Positions 12,080-23,519 are shown, counted from the stretch's first letter. The stretch is DNA of 64,000 nt from Cryptomeria japonica (GCF_030272615.1 NC_081411.1:838226136-838290135); one strand, 5' to 3'. A program made the numbers and translations. The notes: generated by a model not told the origin, from the sequence alone.

Positions 12080-14543
12080 TTAGGTATAAAACCATTTGAG
12101 GTGCATACTGTTAATTGGATCTGCGAGCGGTTCTCCTTCTGAAGTAGCCAACTGATATGCCCCAGACCCGAACACAGTAGTGACAACATATGGGCCCAGC
12201 CAGTTTGATTCAAACTTGCCCTGATGTTCTCTGTTTGGTTGGTTGTGAGGATTCTCTCATAGAACAAGATCACCTACCTCAAATGTATGAGATCTAACTT
12301 GGTGATTGTAGCTTCTACTCATGCACTGCTGATAGGCTTTGAGATGGTTGTATGCAGCTTGTTGCTTCTCATCTAGTAACTCTAAGTCCTGAAGACAGGA
12401 TACTTTGTAGGCTTCATCATCGATGAGATTGTGCAAGGAAACCCATAGTGATGGTATCTCGACCTCAATAGGCAAGATAGCTTCTGCACCATAGACCAAT
12501 GAATAAGGAGTTGCACCTGTAGGGGTTCGAATGCTAGTTCGATATGGCCATAGCACTGGATTTAGTTGAACATGCCAATCACGGCCGACATCATTGACTA
12601 TCTTTTTGAGGATTCTTAATATGTTTTTATTGGATGCTTCGGCCTGACCATTGCCTTGTGGGTAATAGGGAGTGGAAAAGTGGTGTTGGATATGAAATTT
12701 CTCACAAAGTTCACGGACATCCTGATTTTTGAAAGGGAGACCGTTATCTGTGATGATGGACATGGGCACACCATACTGGCAGATGATGTAGTTGAGGATG
12801 AATGAGGTGATCTGCTTGCCGGTGACTTGGGTAAGTGGAATAGCTTCTATCCACTTTGTGAAATATTCGGTGGCGGTAATAATGAATTTATGGCCATTGG
12901 ATGAAGATGGATGAATCTTACCCACAAGGTCAAGGCCCCATTGAGAGAAAGGCCATGGTGTCATGATTGGTTGTAGTTCCTAAGCTGGTGCATGTATCAG
13001 GTCACCATGAACTTGACATTTCTTGCATTTTCTGACAAAGTAGTAGGAATCCTTTTCCATAGATGGCCAATAATATCCAGCTCGCAGGAGTTTCTTGGCG
13101 AGTGATGGACCACTTGAATGAGTCCCACAAATTCCTTCATGTACCTCTTCCAAAGCCTTTGTTATCTCATCTTGTTCCAGACATTGAAGGAGAGTACCAT
13201 CAAGACCACGTCAGTATAGGGTTTCGGCAATAATGGTATATCGAGCAGTTTGGCGAATGAAGGTTTTTCGTTGGTTATTTGATTGGTTGGGAGGAAGGGT
13301 ATGATCGCGAAGATAGGTGTAAATTTCACCGTACCATGGGGATTCAGAACCGACAAGGCGACATATCATTTTAGATTCAGGGATATCATAAGCGGGGATC
13401 CAAAGCTGTTCTACCAAGAACTCGTAGCGTGTTGAATTCTGTGGAAGATCTAGGAGAGATGCGATGGTAGCCATAGCATCAACAGCTCGATTCTAATCTC
13501 TTGGTATCTGCTCAAAAGTGATAGTAGTAAATGATGTTTTTAGAGTGTCCACCATTTGCTTATATGGCATGAGTTTATCATCTTTGGTCTGATATTCATC
13601 GGTTGCTTGTCGAATGACCAATTGTGAGTCACCATATACTTGCAGTTCTTGTAATTTCCATTGTACGGCTAGCCTGAGTCCTGTGATCAAGGCCTCATAT
13701 TCTGCTATGTTGTTGGTGCATGGAAATGTGAGTCGGTAAGACTTCGGGATGCTATCACCCTGAGGTGTGATAAATAGAATGCCTGCCCCTGAGCTGTGCC
13801 TAGTGTATGAACCATCAAAATATAGTTTCCATGGTTGTGTTGTTGTGATCATGAATATCTCTTCATCTGGAAAATTGGAAATGAGAGGATGATCGCCTAT
13901 GAGTGGTGCATCGGCCAACTGATCTGCAATAACCTGACCTTTGATAGCTTTACGATCCATGTACTCAATGTCAAATTCACTTAGAATCATCACCCATTTG
14001 GCCAAGCGGCCTGTCAATGCTGCTTTGCTGAGTAAATACTTGAGTGGATCAATCTTTGCAATGAGTTTTACTTTGTGTGTTAACAGATAGTGCCTCAGTT
14101 TAGTGGCTGCTAAGATTACTGCTAGGCAAGCTCACTCAATAGGGGTGTAATTGAGTTCATAGCCTACCAGTGTGCAAGAGATGTAGTAAACAACACACTC
14201 TTTTCCTTCTACATTATGTTGTGCCAGTAATACACCTAATGCTGTACTTGTTGCCGGGATATAGAGTAACAATGGTCTACTTGGATCTGGTGGCATCAAT
14301 AATGGTGGATTCATGAGATAGTTTTTAAGCATTTGAAATGCTTGCTGGCATCGGGCATCCCACTAAAAGTGGATGTTCTTGTGTAGCAGATGTGTAAATG
14401 GGTGACACTTATCGGCCAATTGTGCAATGAATCTTCGGATGGATTGAAGTCACCCTTGTAATCTCCTTAGCTAACCGATATTCTTTGGTGGTGGCATACC
14501 CATGATTGCCTTAACATTTGTTGGATCGACCTCAATACCTTTG
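12080..14543 (-). pseudogene. Element C pol, downstream part: RNase H, second RNase H, integrase
   Basis: The minus strand continues RT from GIEVDPTNVKAI at 14543. Next comes a weak first RNase H (STALGVLLAQ), then a second, archaeal-type RNase H with FDGSYTRHS, EYEALITGLRLA and YGDSQLV supplying the acidic residues. Integrase has an HHCC finger (HEGICGTH ... CQKC) and a DDE core at LDLVGK, ITDNGLPF and GNGQAEASNK, then the usual GxVLVY-like tail region ending at a stop at 12080. Stops lie near 14488, 14455, 14365, 14135, 13494, 13212 and 12982. Several look like CAG to TAG or CGA to TGA changes. Catalytic residues remain, but the polyprotein is broken. Confidence 0.9.
14539..14543. repeat. 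Left target-site duplication of element D, one base changed
   Basis: CTTTG here against CTTTA at 22702-22706. On the minus strand these are CAAAG and TAAAG. One C/T difference separates the copies. The RT frame of C resumes across the site, which supports the boundary. Confidence 0.75.
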
Positions 14544-14974
14544 TGTGTGGGGGAAAAAGTGACACTAAGCAAACATGCCCTAATCTCACTTTCAACCACA
14601 CACTTGTGGAATACGAAAGAGCCTAGAGGTATCACACAATTGGCTACTTCTTCTTGTGGAAGAGAGAGCCATGGGCTACCTATTAGGGTTTCTATTCCTT
14701 TGTTGTAATTGAAAGATAAAATGATGCAAGTTCAATTCCTAACCCCAAAGTGCAAGTATGAACTAATAACAAGATTGCAGAATTGAACTTAAACAATGGA
14801 AAGCTGTAAACACAAGGACAAGACAAGAATGCAAATGCGTACCCAGAGTTAAAATCTGACTGAAAATGTTCGGGACGGGGGCGCGGGCACCACTGTCCTG
14901 ATTCTGCCCCTGAAACTGCTCCGGAAACTACTGTTTTGCAAAGTTGTCAAAAATGCTGAAAACTGCTGTCAGAA

Positions 14975-15063
14975 GGACTAGGGCGCCCAGCGCCCCTGTC
15001 CCAAGGACCAGGGCACCCAGCGCCCCTATCCTAGCAGGACTAGGGTGCCCCACGCCCCTGTCC
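14975..15063. repeat. Three GC-rich 27-bp palindromic units, D 3' LTR
   Basis: Units at 14975-15001, 15005-15031 and 15037-15063, spaced 30-32 bp. The first reads GGACTAGGGCGC / GCGCCCCTGTCC around a 3-base centre, so the two halves can pair with few mismatches. The same arrangement occurs in A/B LTRs. A related 26-bp unit lies just upstream, near 14873. Confidence 0.85.
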
Positions 15064-15782
15064 TGGTCTTTTGCTCTGAGATTTGGTGCGAAGTTCGGTC
15101 TCCGTCTCCTTCTTCCGGATCTGTAACCTGCGGCGTCGTCCGAGTCCCGAAACCTGCACTTATATTTGAAAAGGGTATGGGTGGCTATATAGGGTTTTGC
15201 CTTAGTCAAACCCCCACTTCAGTGATTTCCACCTCCATGTATAGCCAAGTTGTATTGTAAAATGTATTGTGTGTGTAGACCTTGTGTGTGTGCAAGGTCC
15301 TTAAATGCAAGAAAGCAAACTAGAGCAACCTAGAAAGTAAACCCTAATTGCTTGTAAATGATAATGTAAATTCTCTAAATCAAGATGAAAAGTGATCTAA
15401 AGCATGAATAAATGATATATTGAAGCTTATGCAAAGACATGAAAACAACATGAAATCATACCCAACCCTCAAGGGAGGGGTACAAGCCAATCTTCAGTCG
15501 GTAATCTCCTATTGTTCTTCAATGTCTTCCAAGCCCTAAATGAATGAATGCAATTGAATTCTTGATGGATGGATGTTGATTGTTGTTGAAGTCTTCAAAG
15601 ATCTTCTCTTTCGCTGCATAGAAGGTCCTTGAAAACCAAAAATCCGATCCTTTCAAATGAAGAAAGAGAGCTCTTATATATGAAACCCTAGGTCTTAATT
15701 TCAACTTTAGGCCGACTTAGAGATTGAATCTCCCACCAATTTCTTGGGGTTAAGCTTTATTTTATGATTGGATCACGCTCCT

Positions 15783-15857
15783 AAAATTTCAGGAAAAATG
15801 TCCAGGACCATGTTGCACTCCGGGTGCCATGGTCCCGACAACTTTTCAGCAAATTTT
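15783..15857. repeat. 75-bp imperfect inverted repeat in the D 3' LTR
   Basis: Left arm AAAATTTCAGGAAAAATG, then GGACCATG; right arm CCATGGTCC, then CTTTTCAGCAAATTTT. The arms are about 30 bases and pair imperfectly around a loop with GCACTCCGGGTGC. The same architecture is found in the leaders of A and B. Confidence 0.8.
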
Positions 15858-16201
15858 CAGGACTGTCGGATATGATGATTTTAGAGAGAATCTCGAAGTT
15901 ACAGGTGATTTCGAGATGTTTTGACCCCCAAAATCAAGCCCCCAAGTTCAAAATAGGACCTAATTAGGGTTTTTGATTAAATGATGTATTGGAAGAATAA
16001 AATGAAAGGGGCACACTTTAATGAAAGGGCCCAACTTTATGATGTGGGAAATGATAAAATAGGACCTTAGACCTAATTAATTTGATTAATTAAGTGCTAA
16101 AGGGGAAATGCAATGCAAAATGCAAAATGCGCCAAGGCGGGTGCTAAACTAGGTGTGAAATTGTACTACTTTAGCAAGTGCGTACAATTTATGACACTAC
16201 A

Positions 16202-16217
16202 TTTAGCCCCCACTTTA
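16202..16217 (-). promoter_or_regulatory. Polypurine tract of element D
   Basis: The minus strand reads CGCTAAAGTGGGGGCTAAA directly before the LTR. The last fifteen bases are the same as those before the 3' LTRs of A and B (AAAGTGGGGGCTAAA). Confidence 0.88.
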
Positions 16218-17810
16218 GCGGTCATATGAACACTACGTGCATATGCAAGCTAAAGTACAGAAAAGTAAACATTATTTGAAAAAGGATATATCCATAAGTC
16301 TATCGAACGAAGCCCCCAGCGGTATCTGCAATACACAGTTAGGAACCTTACCCTACAAAACACACGTTAGATCACAAAATCACCTAATGCTTACTAAGGA
16401 AGGTGATGAAAATTCGAGGGTAGCTATATGCCCCCCCCTATTTCGGCTTGCTAATTTTAGTGAGTTGAAACAGGGTATCATGTTTACCACTTCGAATTGT
16501 TAAAGAAAATTGATGACAAATGCTCACAAGAAGATTTGATATGAGATCAAAAAACTAATGGAGAATCATTTGGTAAGAAAGAGGACTAAACCTCAATTCC
16601 AACACAACAAAGAGTGTGAGGATTTGAGAGTTCTCTAACACAAGATGAAGGATGTAAATGGAAACAAAATGCAAAGAGAAGAAAAGAAAAGAAAAAAGCA
16701 TGAATACAGACATTGGTGATCCATGAGAAGAATAGTGAGAGAGAAAAACATGGACTTCTCGCCCCTAGATCTTGTCTAAGTGATCCATGTGAAAAAGGAC
16801 ATGGAAAACTAGCCCCTAGAGTCTGTCTAGGTGATCCATGTAAGGGAGGAGAGTGAGAAAGTATAGCCTTATGCCGCTAGTTCCACTCAACCTCGTGCAT
16901 GTGTGTGTAAGTGAGGTTAGAAGCATCTCATAGGAGTCTATGCCCGTGTATGCTACAACCTGTATATGTATAGTACAAAAGTGTGACATCTCGCTCTAAG
17001 AGTCTGTGCTCTGGTTCCAAGAATGACCCATTGCTAAAAAAGTGTAATGTTTATGTCATAAGTAAAGTAGAACAAGGATAGCTACCTTCATCACAAAAGA
17101 AGATACCCCCAAAAATGCAACAATGTCATAGATCCAAGCAAGAGAGTTTTGCACTCTTTAAGCAAGGATAAGATAGTTGAAAAGGGATATCTTGTAGTAT
17201 GTGTAAAGGAGATCCTTAGAGGAGAAGAGATCTTTGTACAAAAGACATCTATCCCCAAGAGGAATTGTCTTAGACAAATATAACATCTTCTAGAATAAGA
17301 CAAAGAAGGGAATGAGAATGCAATACTTCCTTCTTTTGCGAGGTGAAAGTGATTCTTAATGAAGGATGACGCTCTTTTTAACCCAATTAGGAGAGTGAAT
17401 TCGTTATGGATGTATTTTACCAAGTGCAAAAGAGGTTGTAGTCAAGGACTTACACCTCTTGTAAGAGAGAATCCTTGAACCAACAACAACACATGCATAC
17501 AAGGAATAACATCAAATAATAAAGTTCACACCATCCACGGAATAGGAAAAAGTGGATCCTTAGATAAAAATAAGGAAAGATCATTGCCTCAATGAGGACT
17601 TACACAATCTTCTAGGGAGAGATTTGGACATAAGCAAAAGAAGAGATGTATGAAATCATTCTTGTCCCCATAGGAACAAGAAAATTAGGCTATTATGTTG
17701 CTTCAAAAATATGATTGCACTTGAAATTGTACCATCATGAATGACAATGAGCCCCCAGTAAATGAGCTACCAATGTCACATAATGATGAGAAACATAATA
17801 GCCATTAATG
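16218..17810 (-). other. 3' noncoding region of element D
   Basis: 1.6 kb without a supportable gene. A degenerate repeat with a GTGATCCATG core recurs near 16716, 16780 and 16831, each separated by a 'GCCCCTAGA..TGTCTA' block. The ORFs on either strand here are short and show no family features. Confidence 0.6.
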
Positions 17811-20800
17811 TTATTTAAAGACATGATAGACTAAATGAGGTATTTGAATATGACATGTTAAATGCTCAACTATAAGTGAGATCAAGAACATGTATAAAAT
17901 GATAAATATTGAAGAAGAAAAGTCACAAGAAATCTTAGAAGAGGGATGAGTGTAATTTATTAGAGCCTTATCCCTAGAGGAAAGGACTTTATGATGAATA
18001 GGAGATAAAGATTCATAAGTGGATTTAGAAATTTGAGGGGATTCATAAAGAGATTTGTTCATTGCCAAGATTTCCTTATGAGGGGAATGAGAGTTGATAG
18101 AAGTAGAAGATGATTTAGTTGAAGTGAGATCATCATCACTACTAAATATAGCATTTACATTGAGAGATGGTCTTTTAGATGCTTTGGTACGTTTGCAGGG
18201 ATTATAGCCGAGTCCAAAGGTATAATTGTGAAAATTAGTCTCTAGAGGAACCTTCATCCCTTGTTCATGAGTGCCACAACCATTTCCATGATACCCATGC
18301 TTAGCAAAAATGCGAAAACCATGACCATAACGATCAGCCATTTCAGGAAGAGAAGGTGGTTTTTCATAAGACAAAGAATCAAACTCTTCATAATTAGAGG
18401 TGTGAGGAGAAGAAGTTTGAGAAGCGGCCACAAAATTATTGCTCATAGGTTCAGGTAAGATTGATTGATTTTTAGTTTCTTCCTTCTTTTTAACTTTAAA
18501 CTCTCTAGGAGGAACCCTATACTCACCTACAAAGGTGGGATTAAAGTCAAGAGATCCCCAATCATCATCTGCGAGAACCTTCTCAGGATCAAAAGCCTTT
18601 TTATGCGTATATTCAAGTCGAGAAGGATCTTCTTCAGGAGCTTCAGACTCATCCAAAGAATTTTGATTATTAGAGGGTAAGGATTCATCCATAGGTATCT
18701 TGTTCAAAGAGTCATTACTAGAAGAGGAAGGCTTAGATGTTTGCAAACAAGCTTGGAGATTAGTGTCACCTATCAAGGTATATGTCTTATTGTTATAAAT
18801 GAATTTAACTTGTCTATGCAATGTAGAGGGGACAACTTGCATACCGTGAATCCAAGGTCTCCCTAATAACAAGTTGTATGTTAGATTTCTCGACATAACA
18901 TGGATAGGAGTAGGCAAAGTAATAGGTCCCACTGTAATGGGTAAGGTGATAATACCTAATGAAGACTTAGCCACATTATCAAAGCCTCGAATGGGATGAG
19001 AGTCAGGCTCAATAAGGGATGTATCCACATTCATCTTATGCAATAGATTAATGCTACACACATTAAGGCCAGAGCCATTATCTACCAGTGTTCGTCTTAT
19101 AGCAGTGTCATTTATGATAACCATAATCATCAAGGGATCATATTGATGTTGAATTTCACTAGTAGGCAACTCATCTTGAGTAAACACAATTTGAGCTTTA
19201 GGATTCATCATAGAGTTAACCAAAGACACTATATTACTAGATGTATTAGGTGGAGGAACATTCAAATCTTTCAAGGCATCTTGTAACATTCCATGATGAG
19301 CAGAAGAAGTTTGGATCAAATCCCAAAATGATATCTTAGCAGGGGTAGCTTTAAGTTGTTCTATGAGATCATATTCCTTACCAAGAACTTGTGAAATATG
19401 TGGAGCTTGAGGAAGAATAGGTTGGGAAGGAGGAAGTGAAGTTGGGATAACTAGAGGAGGATTAGGTTGCCTATTGTTTCTAGTATTATAAGTATGGGCA
19501 ACCGCATGATAACTCTCTCTAGTCATTTTCTTAGCATACTCATAAGGGCTCTTAGTAGAATAACCTCCTTGCACAGTAATAATAGGTTTCTTAGGAGTGC
19601 AAAAAGAATCATTAGCATAACCGCCTTGAACCACTAAGATAGGCTTATTTAAAGGTTGAAAATTTTGAGAAGGACAAGCACCTTGGACAGTGAAGAGAGG
19701 TTTGTTAGGTGTTTCATTCACATGTATCAAATTGATTGAGGATGGTTTAGAGGAATGAACAAAAGTGTTGGAAGAATTATTGATAGTCTTCTCTTGCACT
19801 AAAATCTTATCACAGATTAAATCAATTTTAGGAGAGAGACAAGGGGTAGGAATTGATGTTCTAGTAGGAAGAGTAATACTAGGAAAGGTCATATCATCCT
19901 CTATCATCAAAGGATCTACATGGGGAATAAACTCTCTAGGAGAAGGATCAACATTACTCTCTAAAGTCTCACTTTTGAGAGGGAGATATTTGAAAGAGAT
20001 GTTAACCATCTTGCTTTGAACTAGGGTATCCTTATGAGTAGAACCAAGTTGAGGAGAGGGAGAATAATTGAGATTCAAGGAAGGTGAGAAACTATCAAGG
20101 GAGTTTTCAATCTTGATTTCATCCCCTTTGGCTAGGGTTCTCTCATGGGATAGAGAATAATCCACACCTTCTTCTAATGGTTCATCCCAAATAGTGAAGT
20201 TGTTGAAAGGAATGTTTGAAGTATTGTCAATTTCGGGAGAGGAGATAACATTTTTTATTAATTCCTCATCCTTAGGAGGGAGAGCATCAATAGATGTGTT
20301 AAACTCATCCTCTTTCCTCAAAATATTTTCAATATGATCTTTATGGGAGAGAGAATTAAGGAAATTTCTTATTATTTCATCTTCCTTCTCTAAGGAATGC
20401 TTATGGGTAAGACCAAATTTAGGAGAAGGGTAAGCATTTACCATTAATTCATCATCTCTAGTGGGAATTTTGTTGGAAAAGGAAAGGCCATCACTAGGAA
20501 ATGTAGGGATAATGTCATCTTCTTGCACAAAAGGATCCTCATGCAGGGAGTGTTTTTTAGGGGACACAAAGGCATCAAGGGCATCATTCAACAAAGCATG
20601 ATCATATCTATTAAAAGGTTTAAAAGGAGATATCTCTTCATAGAGGGGATCATTGAAAACAACCATGTTACTAGATTTAGTGGAAGAGCTGATAGGAATG
20701 TACGCTTGAGAGGAATCATTCGACTTATCTTTCTCATCACAACGAAATGGCATAGTAACAATGTTTATGAGTTTTTGGTAAAATGAAAGTTTAGTATCTT

Positions 20801-20882
20801 TAGGGTTCAAAAACTCATCTAAAGCTTCATCTAATTCATCATCATCACAAATATGAACATCTTGCAAATAAAAATCTGACAT
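17811..20882 (-). CDS. Element D polyprotein-like ORF: acidic repeat region, aspartic protease-like domain, G-patch-like motif
   Basis: An intact 1023-codon ORF starting at ATG 20882, about 140 bp after the primer site. Residues 1-400 are acidic and Ser-rich with degenerate repeats (HSLEKEDEIIRNFLNSL, KEDEFNTSIDALPPKDEEL). Around 400-450 three copies of KPI-x-V-VQGGY occur. A retropepsin-like domain follows, with LVDNGSGLNVCS near residue 600 and LLGRPWIHGMQ near 675, matching element C closely, with D-N-G where D-T/S-G is usual. Near 850 a Gly-rich YGHGFRIFAKHGYHGNGCG resembles a G-patch. No gag core or zinc knuckle is recognised. An intact frame in an element without pol suggests recent activity or selection. 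The function of the N-terminal half is unknown. Confidence 0.8.
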   Translation of the reverse strand: MSDFYLQDVHICDDDELDEALDEFLNPKDTKLSFYQKLINIVTMPFRCDEKDKSNDSSQAYIPISSSTKSSNMVVFNDPLYEEISPFKPFNRYDHALLNDALDAFVSPKKHSLHEDPFVQEDDIIPTFPSDGLSFSNKIPTRDDELMVNAYPSPKFGLTHKHSLEKEDEIIRNFLNSLSHKDHIENILRKEDEFNTSIDALPPKDEELIKNVISSPEIDNTSNIPFNNFTIWDEPLEEGVDYSLSHERTLAKGDEIKIENSLDSFSPSLNLNYSPSPQLGSTHKDTLVQSKMVNISFKYLPLKSETLESNVDPSPREFIPHVDPLMIEDDMTFPSITLPTRTSIPTPCLSPKIDLICDKILVQEKTINNSSNTFVHSSKPSSINLIHVNETPNKPLFTVQGACPSQNFQPLNKPILVVQGGYANDSFCTPKKPIITVQGGYSTKSPYEYAKKMTRESYHAVAHTYNTRNNRQPNPPLVIPTSLPPSQPILPQAPHISQVLGKEYDLIEQLKATPAKISFWDLIQTSSAHHGMLQDALKDLNVPPPNTSSNIVSLVNSMMNPKAQIVFTQDELPTSEIQHQYDPLMIMVIINDTAIRRTLVDNGSGLNVCSINLLHKMNVDTSLIEPDSHPIRGFDNVAKSSLGIITLPITVGPITLPTPIHVMSRNLTYNLLLGRPWIHGMQVVPSTLHRQVKFIYNNKTYTLIGDTNLQACLQTSKPSSSSNDSLNKIPMDESLPSNNQNSLDESEAPEEDPSRLEYTHKKAFDPEKVLADDDWGSLDFNPTFVGEYRVPPREFKVKKKEETKNQSILPEPMSNNFVAASQTSSPHTSNYEEFDSLSYEKPPSLPEMADRYGHGFRIFAKHGYHGNGCGTHEQGMKVPLETNFHNYTFGLGYNPCKRTKASKRPSLNVNAIFSSDDDLTSTKSSSTSINSHSPHKEILAMNKSLYESPQISKSTYESLSPIHHKVLSSRDKALINYTHPSSKISCDFSSSIFIILYMFLISLIVEHLTCHIQIPHLVYHVFK

Positions 20883-21020
20883 TTTGAAATTGCATAAAAT
20901 TTAAACACACAATGCAAAGAAACACACTTTTTTTTTTTTTCTTTTTAATGAAAATGAAATGAAAACACACTAAATCTAGATCTAGATCTAACAAATGCAA
21001 TGCAAGAGGAAGCAATGATA
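20883..21020 (-). other. Short leader of element D
   Basis: Only 138 bp separate the primer site from the ORF start. It contains a poly(A/T) run at about 20930-20943. Elements A, B, C and E have leaders of 1.2-3 kb. Confidence 0.75.
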
Positions 21021-21040
21021 GATTCACGTCGGGTTCACCA
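21021..21040 (-). promoter_or_regulatory. Primer-binding site of element D, tRNA-Trp type
   Basis: The minus strand reads TGGTGAACCCGACGTGAATC, three bases from the LTR end. It is complementary to the 3' end of plant tRNA-Trp as I recall it. The same site is found in C and, with changes, in A, B and E. Confidence 0.8.
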
Positions 21041-21474
21041 AAATGTGTGGGGGAAAAAGTGACACTAAGCAAACATGCCCTAATCTCACTTTCAACCACA
21101 CACTTGTGGAATACGAAAGAGCCTAGAGGTATTACACAATTGGCTACTTCTTCTTGTGGAAGAGAGAGCCACGGGCTACCTATTAGGGTTTCTATTCCTT
21201 TGTTGTAATTGAAAGATAAAATGATGCAAGTTCAATTCCTAACCCCAAAGTGCAAGTATGAACTAATAACAAGATTGCAGAATTGAACTTAAACAATGGA
21301 AAGCTGTAAACACAAGGACAAGACAAGAATGCAAATGCATACCCAGAGTTAAAATCTAACTGAAAATGTTCGGGACGGGGGCGCGGGCACCACTGTCCTG
21401 ATTCTGCCCCTGAAACTGCTCCGGAAACTATTGTTTTGCAAAGTTGTCAAAAATGCTGAAAACTGCTGTCAGAA

Positions 21475-21563
21475 GGACTAGGGCGCCCAGCGCCCCTGTC
21501 CCATGGACCACGGTGCCCAGTGCCCCTGTCCTGGCAGGACCAGGGCACCCCACACCCCTATCC
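21475..21563. repeat. Three GC-rich 27-bp palindromic units, D 5' LTR
   Basis: Units at 21475-21501, 21505-21531 and 21537-21563. About twelve differences from the 3' LTR array fall within some 60 bp, far above the rest of the LTR. Several are exchanges between the unit variants, as expected from conversion among units. Confidence 0.85.
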
Positions 21564-22282
21564 TAGTCTTTTTCTCTGAGATTTGGTGTGAAGTTCGGTC
21601 TCCATCTGCTTCTTCCGGATCTGTAACCTACGGTGTCGTCCGAGTCCCGAAACCTGCCCTTATATCTGAAAAGGGTATGGGTGGCTATATAGGGTTTTGC
21701 CTTAGTCAAACCCCCACTTCGGTGATTTCCACCTCCACGAATAGCCAAGTTGTATTGTAAAATGTATTGTGTGTGCAGACCTAGTGTGTGTACAAGGTCC
21801 TTAAATGCAAGAAAGCAAACTAGAGCAACCTAGAAAGTAAACCCTAATTGCTTGTAAATGATAATGTAAATTCTCTAAATCAAGATGAAAAGTGATCTAA
21901 AGCATGAATAAATGATATATTGAAGCTTATGCAAAGACATGAAAACAACATGAAATCATACCCAACCCTCAAGGGAGGGGTACAAGCCAATCTTCAGTCG
22001 GTAATCTCCTATTGTTCTTCAATGTCTTCCAACCCCTAAATGAATGAATGAAATTGAATGCTTGATGAATGGATGTTGATTATTGTTGAAGTCTTCAAAG
22101 ATCTGCTCTTTCGCTGCATAGAAGGTCCTTGAAAACCAAAAATCCGATCCTTTCAAATGAAGAAAGAGAGCTCTTATATATGAAACCCTAGGTCTTAATT
22201 TCAACTTTAGGCTGACTTAGAGATTGAATCTCCAGCCAATTTCTTGGGGTTAAGCTTTATTTTATGATTGGATCGCGCTCCT

Positions 22283-22357
22283 AAAATTTTGGGAAAAATG
22301 TTCGGGACCATGTTGCACTCCGAGCGCCATGGTCCCGACAACTTTTCAGCAAATTTT
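22283..22357. repeat. 75-bp imperfect inverted repeat in the D 5' LTR
   Basis: The equivalent of 15783-15857, with AAAATTTTGGGAAAAATG and CTTTTCAGCAAATTTT as outer arms and GGACCATG / CCATGGTCC as the inner stem. Confidence 0.8.
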
Positions 22358-22701
22358 CAGGACTGTCGGATATGATGATTTTAGAGAGAATCCCGAAGTT
22401 ACAGGTGATTTTGAGATGTTTTGACCCCCGAAATCAAGCCCCCAAGTTCAAAATAGGACCTAATTAGGGTTTTTGATTAAATGATGTATTGGAAGAATAA
22501 AATGAAAGGGGCACACTTTAATGAAAGGGCCCAACTTTATGATGTGGAAAATGATAAAATAGGACCTTAGACCTAATTAATTTGATTAATTAAGTGCTAA
22601 AGGGGAAATGCAATGCAAAATGCAAAATGCGCCAAGGCGGGTGCTAAACTAGGTGTGAAATTGTACTGCTTTAGCAAGTGCGTACAATTTACGATGCTAC
22701 A

Positions 22702-23519
22702 CTTTACTTGAGACAATGTATCCTAGAAGTTTCTCGGAGGTTACTCCAAAGACACATTTCTTTGGGTTGAGTCGAACATGATATTGTTCCAGTCTATCAA
22801 AGATTTTATCTAAGATGTGGAGATGTCCTTTTCTGGTGAGTGATTTTGCTAGTAAGTCATCCACATAATCTTCCATCATGGTATGCATCATGTCATGGAA
22901 GATGGTGGTCATTGCTCTTTGATAGGTTGCTCCTGCATTTTTGAGACCGAAGGGCATTACATTCCAGCAATATGTGCCCCATGGACATGTGAAGGCGGTC
23001 TTATGTTGATCTTCTGGTGTGATCTTTATCTGATTGTATCCTGAAAAGCCATCCATGAGTGAAAGCATGGCATGTCCTACTGTCAGATCCACTATGATGT
23101 CGATATTTGGTAGGGGGAAGTCATCCTTAGGACAGGCCTTATTTAGATCTCTGAAGTCAGTACAAATGTGGATGCCCCCTTTTGGTTTGCCAACTGGCAC
23201 AATATTGGAGATCCATTCTGCATAATCAATTGGTCTAATGAAACCAACATCTAGGAGTTTCTTGAGTTCTATTTTGACTAGCACTGCAATCTGGGGATGC
23301 ATCTTACGAAGCTTCTACTTGATAGGTTTGGCTCCTTCTGCGATGGTGAGGTGATGCATGACTAAATCAAGATCAAGCCCAGGCATGTCTGCATATGACC
23401 ATGCGAAGTTGATCTGATGCTTTTGGAAGAACTCTATAAATTTAGGCTGTTCCTTTGGAGTGAGAAGAGATGCCAGATGTATGATATGAGGATTTTTAGG
23501 AGTCCCCACATTGTACTCT
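22702..23519 (-). pseudogene. Element C reverse transcriptase, upstream part
   Basis: The minus strand shows gypsy RT motifs in order: PVGKPKGGIHICTDFRDLN, MDGFSGYNQI, FTCPWGTYCW, MPFGLKNAGATYQRAM and the catalytic EDYVDDLL. It ends at LLGYIVSS, where element D interrupts. It continues at 14543 in frame. Stops occur near 23547 and 23314; the second fits CAG to TAG. The YVDD box is intact, so the domain was functional before decay. Confidence 0.93.

Larger units (their letters stand above)
14544..16201 (-). repeat. 3' LTR of element D
   Basis: 1658 bp. On the minus strand it starts TGTAGTGTCATAAATTG and ends CCCCCACACA. It differs from the other copy at about fifty positions by eye, mostly transitions, concentrated in the GC-rich array at 14975-15063. 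A TATA-like ATATATAAGAG lies near 15670 on the minus strand. It also contains the 75-bp hairpin at 15783-15857. Confidence 0.93.
14544..22701 (-). mobile_element. Element D: non-autonomous gypsy-type retrotransposon nested in C
   Basis: 8158 bp with two 1658-bp LTRs, a tRNA-Trp type primer site at 21021-21040, a single long ORF (17811-20882) and a polypurine tract at 16202. It has no RT, RNase H or integrase, so it must depend on another element. It lies inside RT of C in the same orientation. Its leader is only about 140 bp. Confidence 0.92.
21044..22701 (-). repeat. 5' LTR of element D
   Basis: 1658 bp, the same length as the 3' copy. It runs on the minus strand from TGTAGCATCGTAAATTG at 22701 to CCCCCACACA at 21044. 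It carries the palindrome array (21475-21563) and the hairpin (22283-22357). Confidence 0.93.

Noticed and set aside
14870-15130. CpG island or gene promoter
   Set aside because: The GC-rich stretch is the palindrome array of the D LTR and occurs again at the same place in the second LTR.
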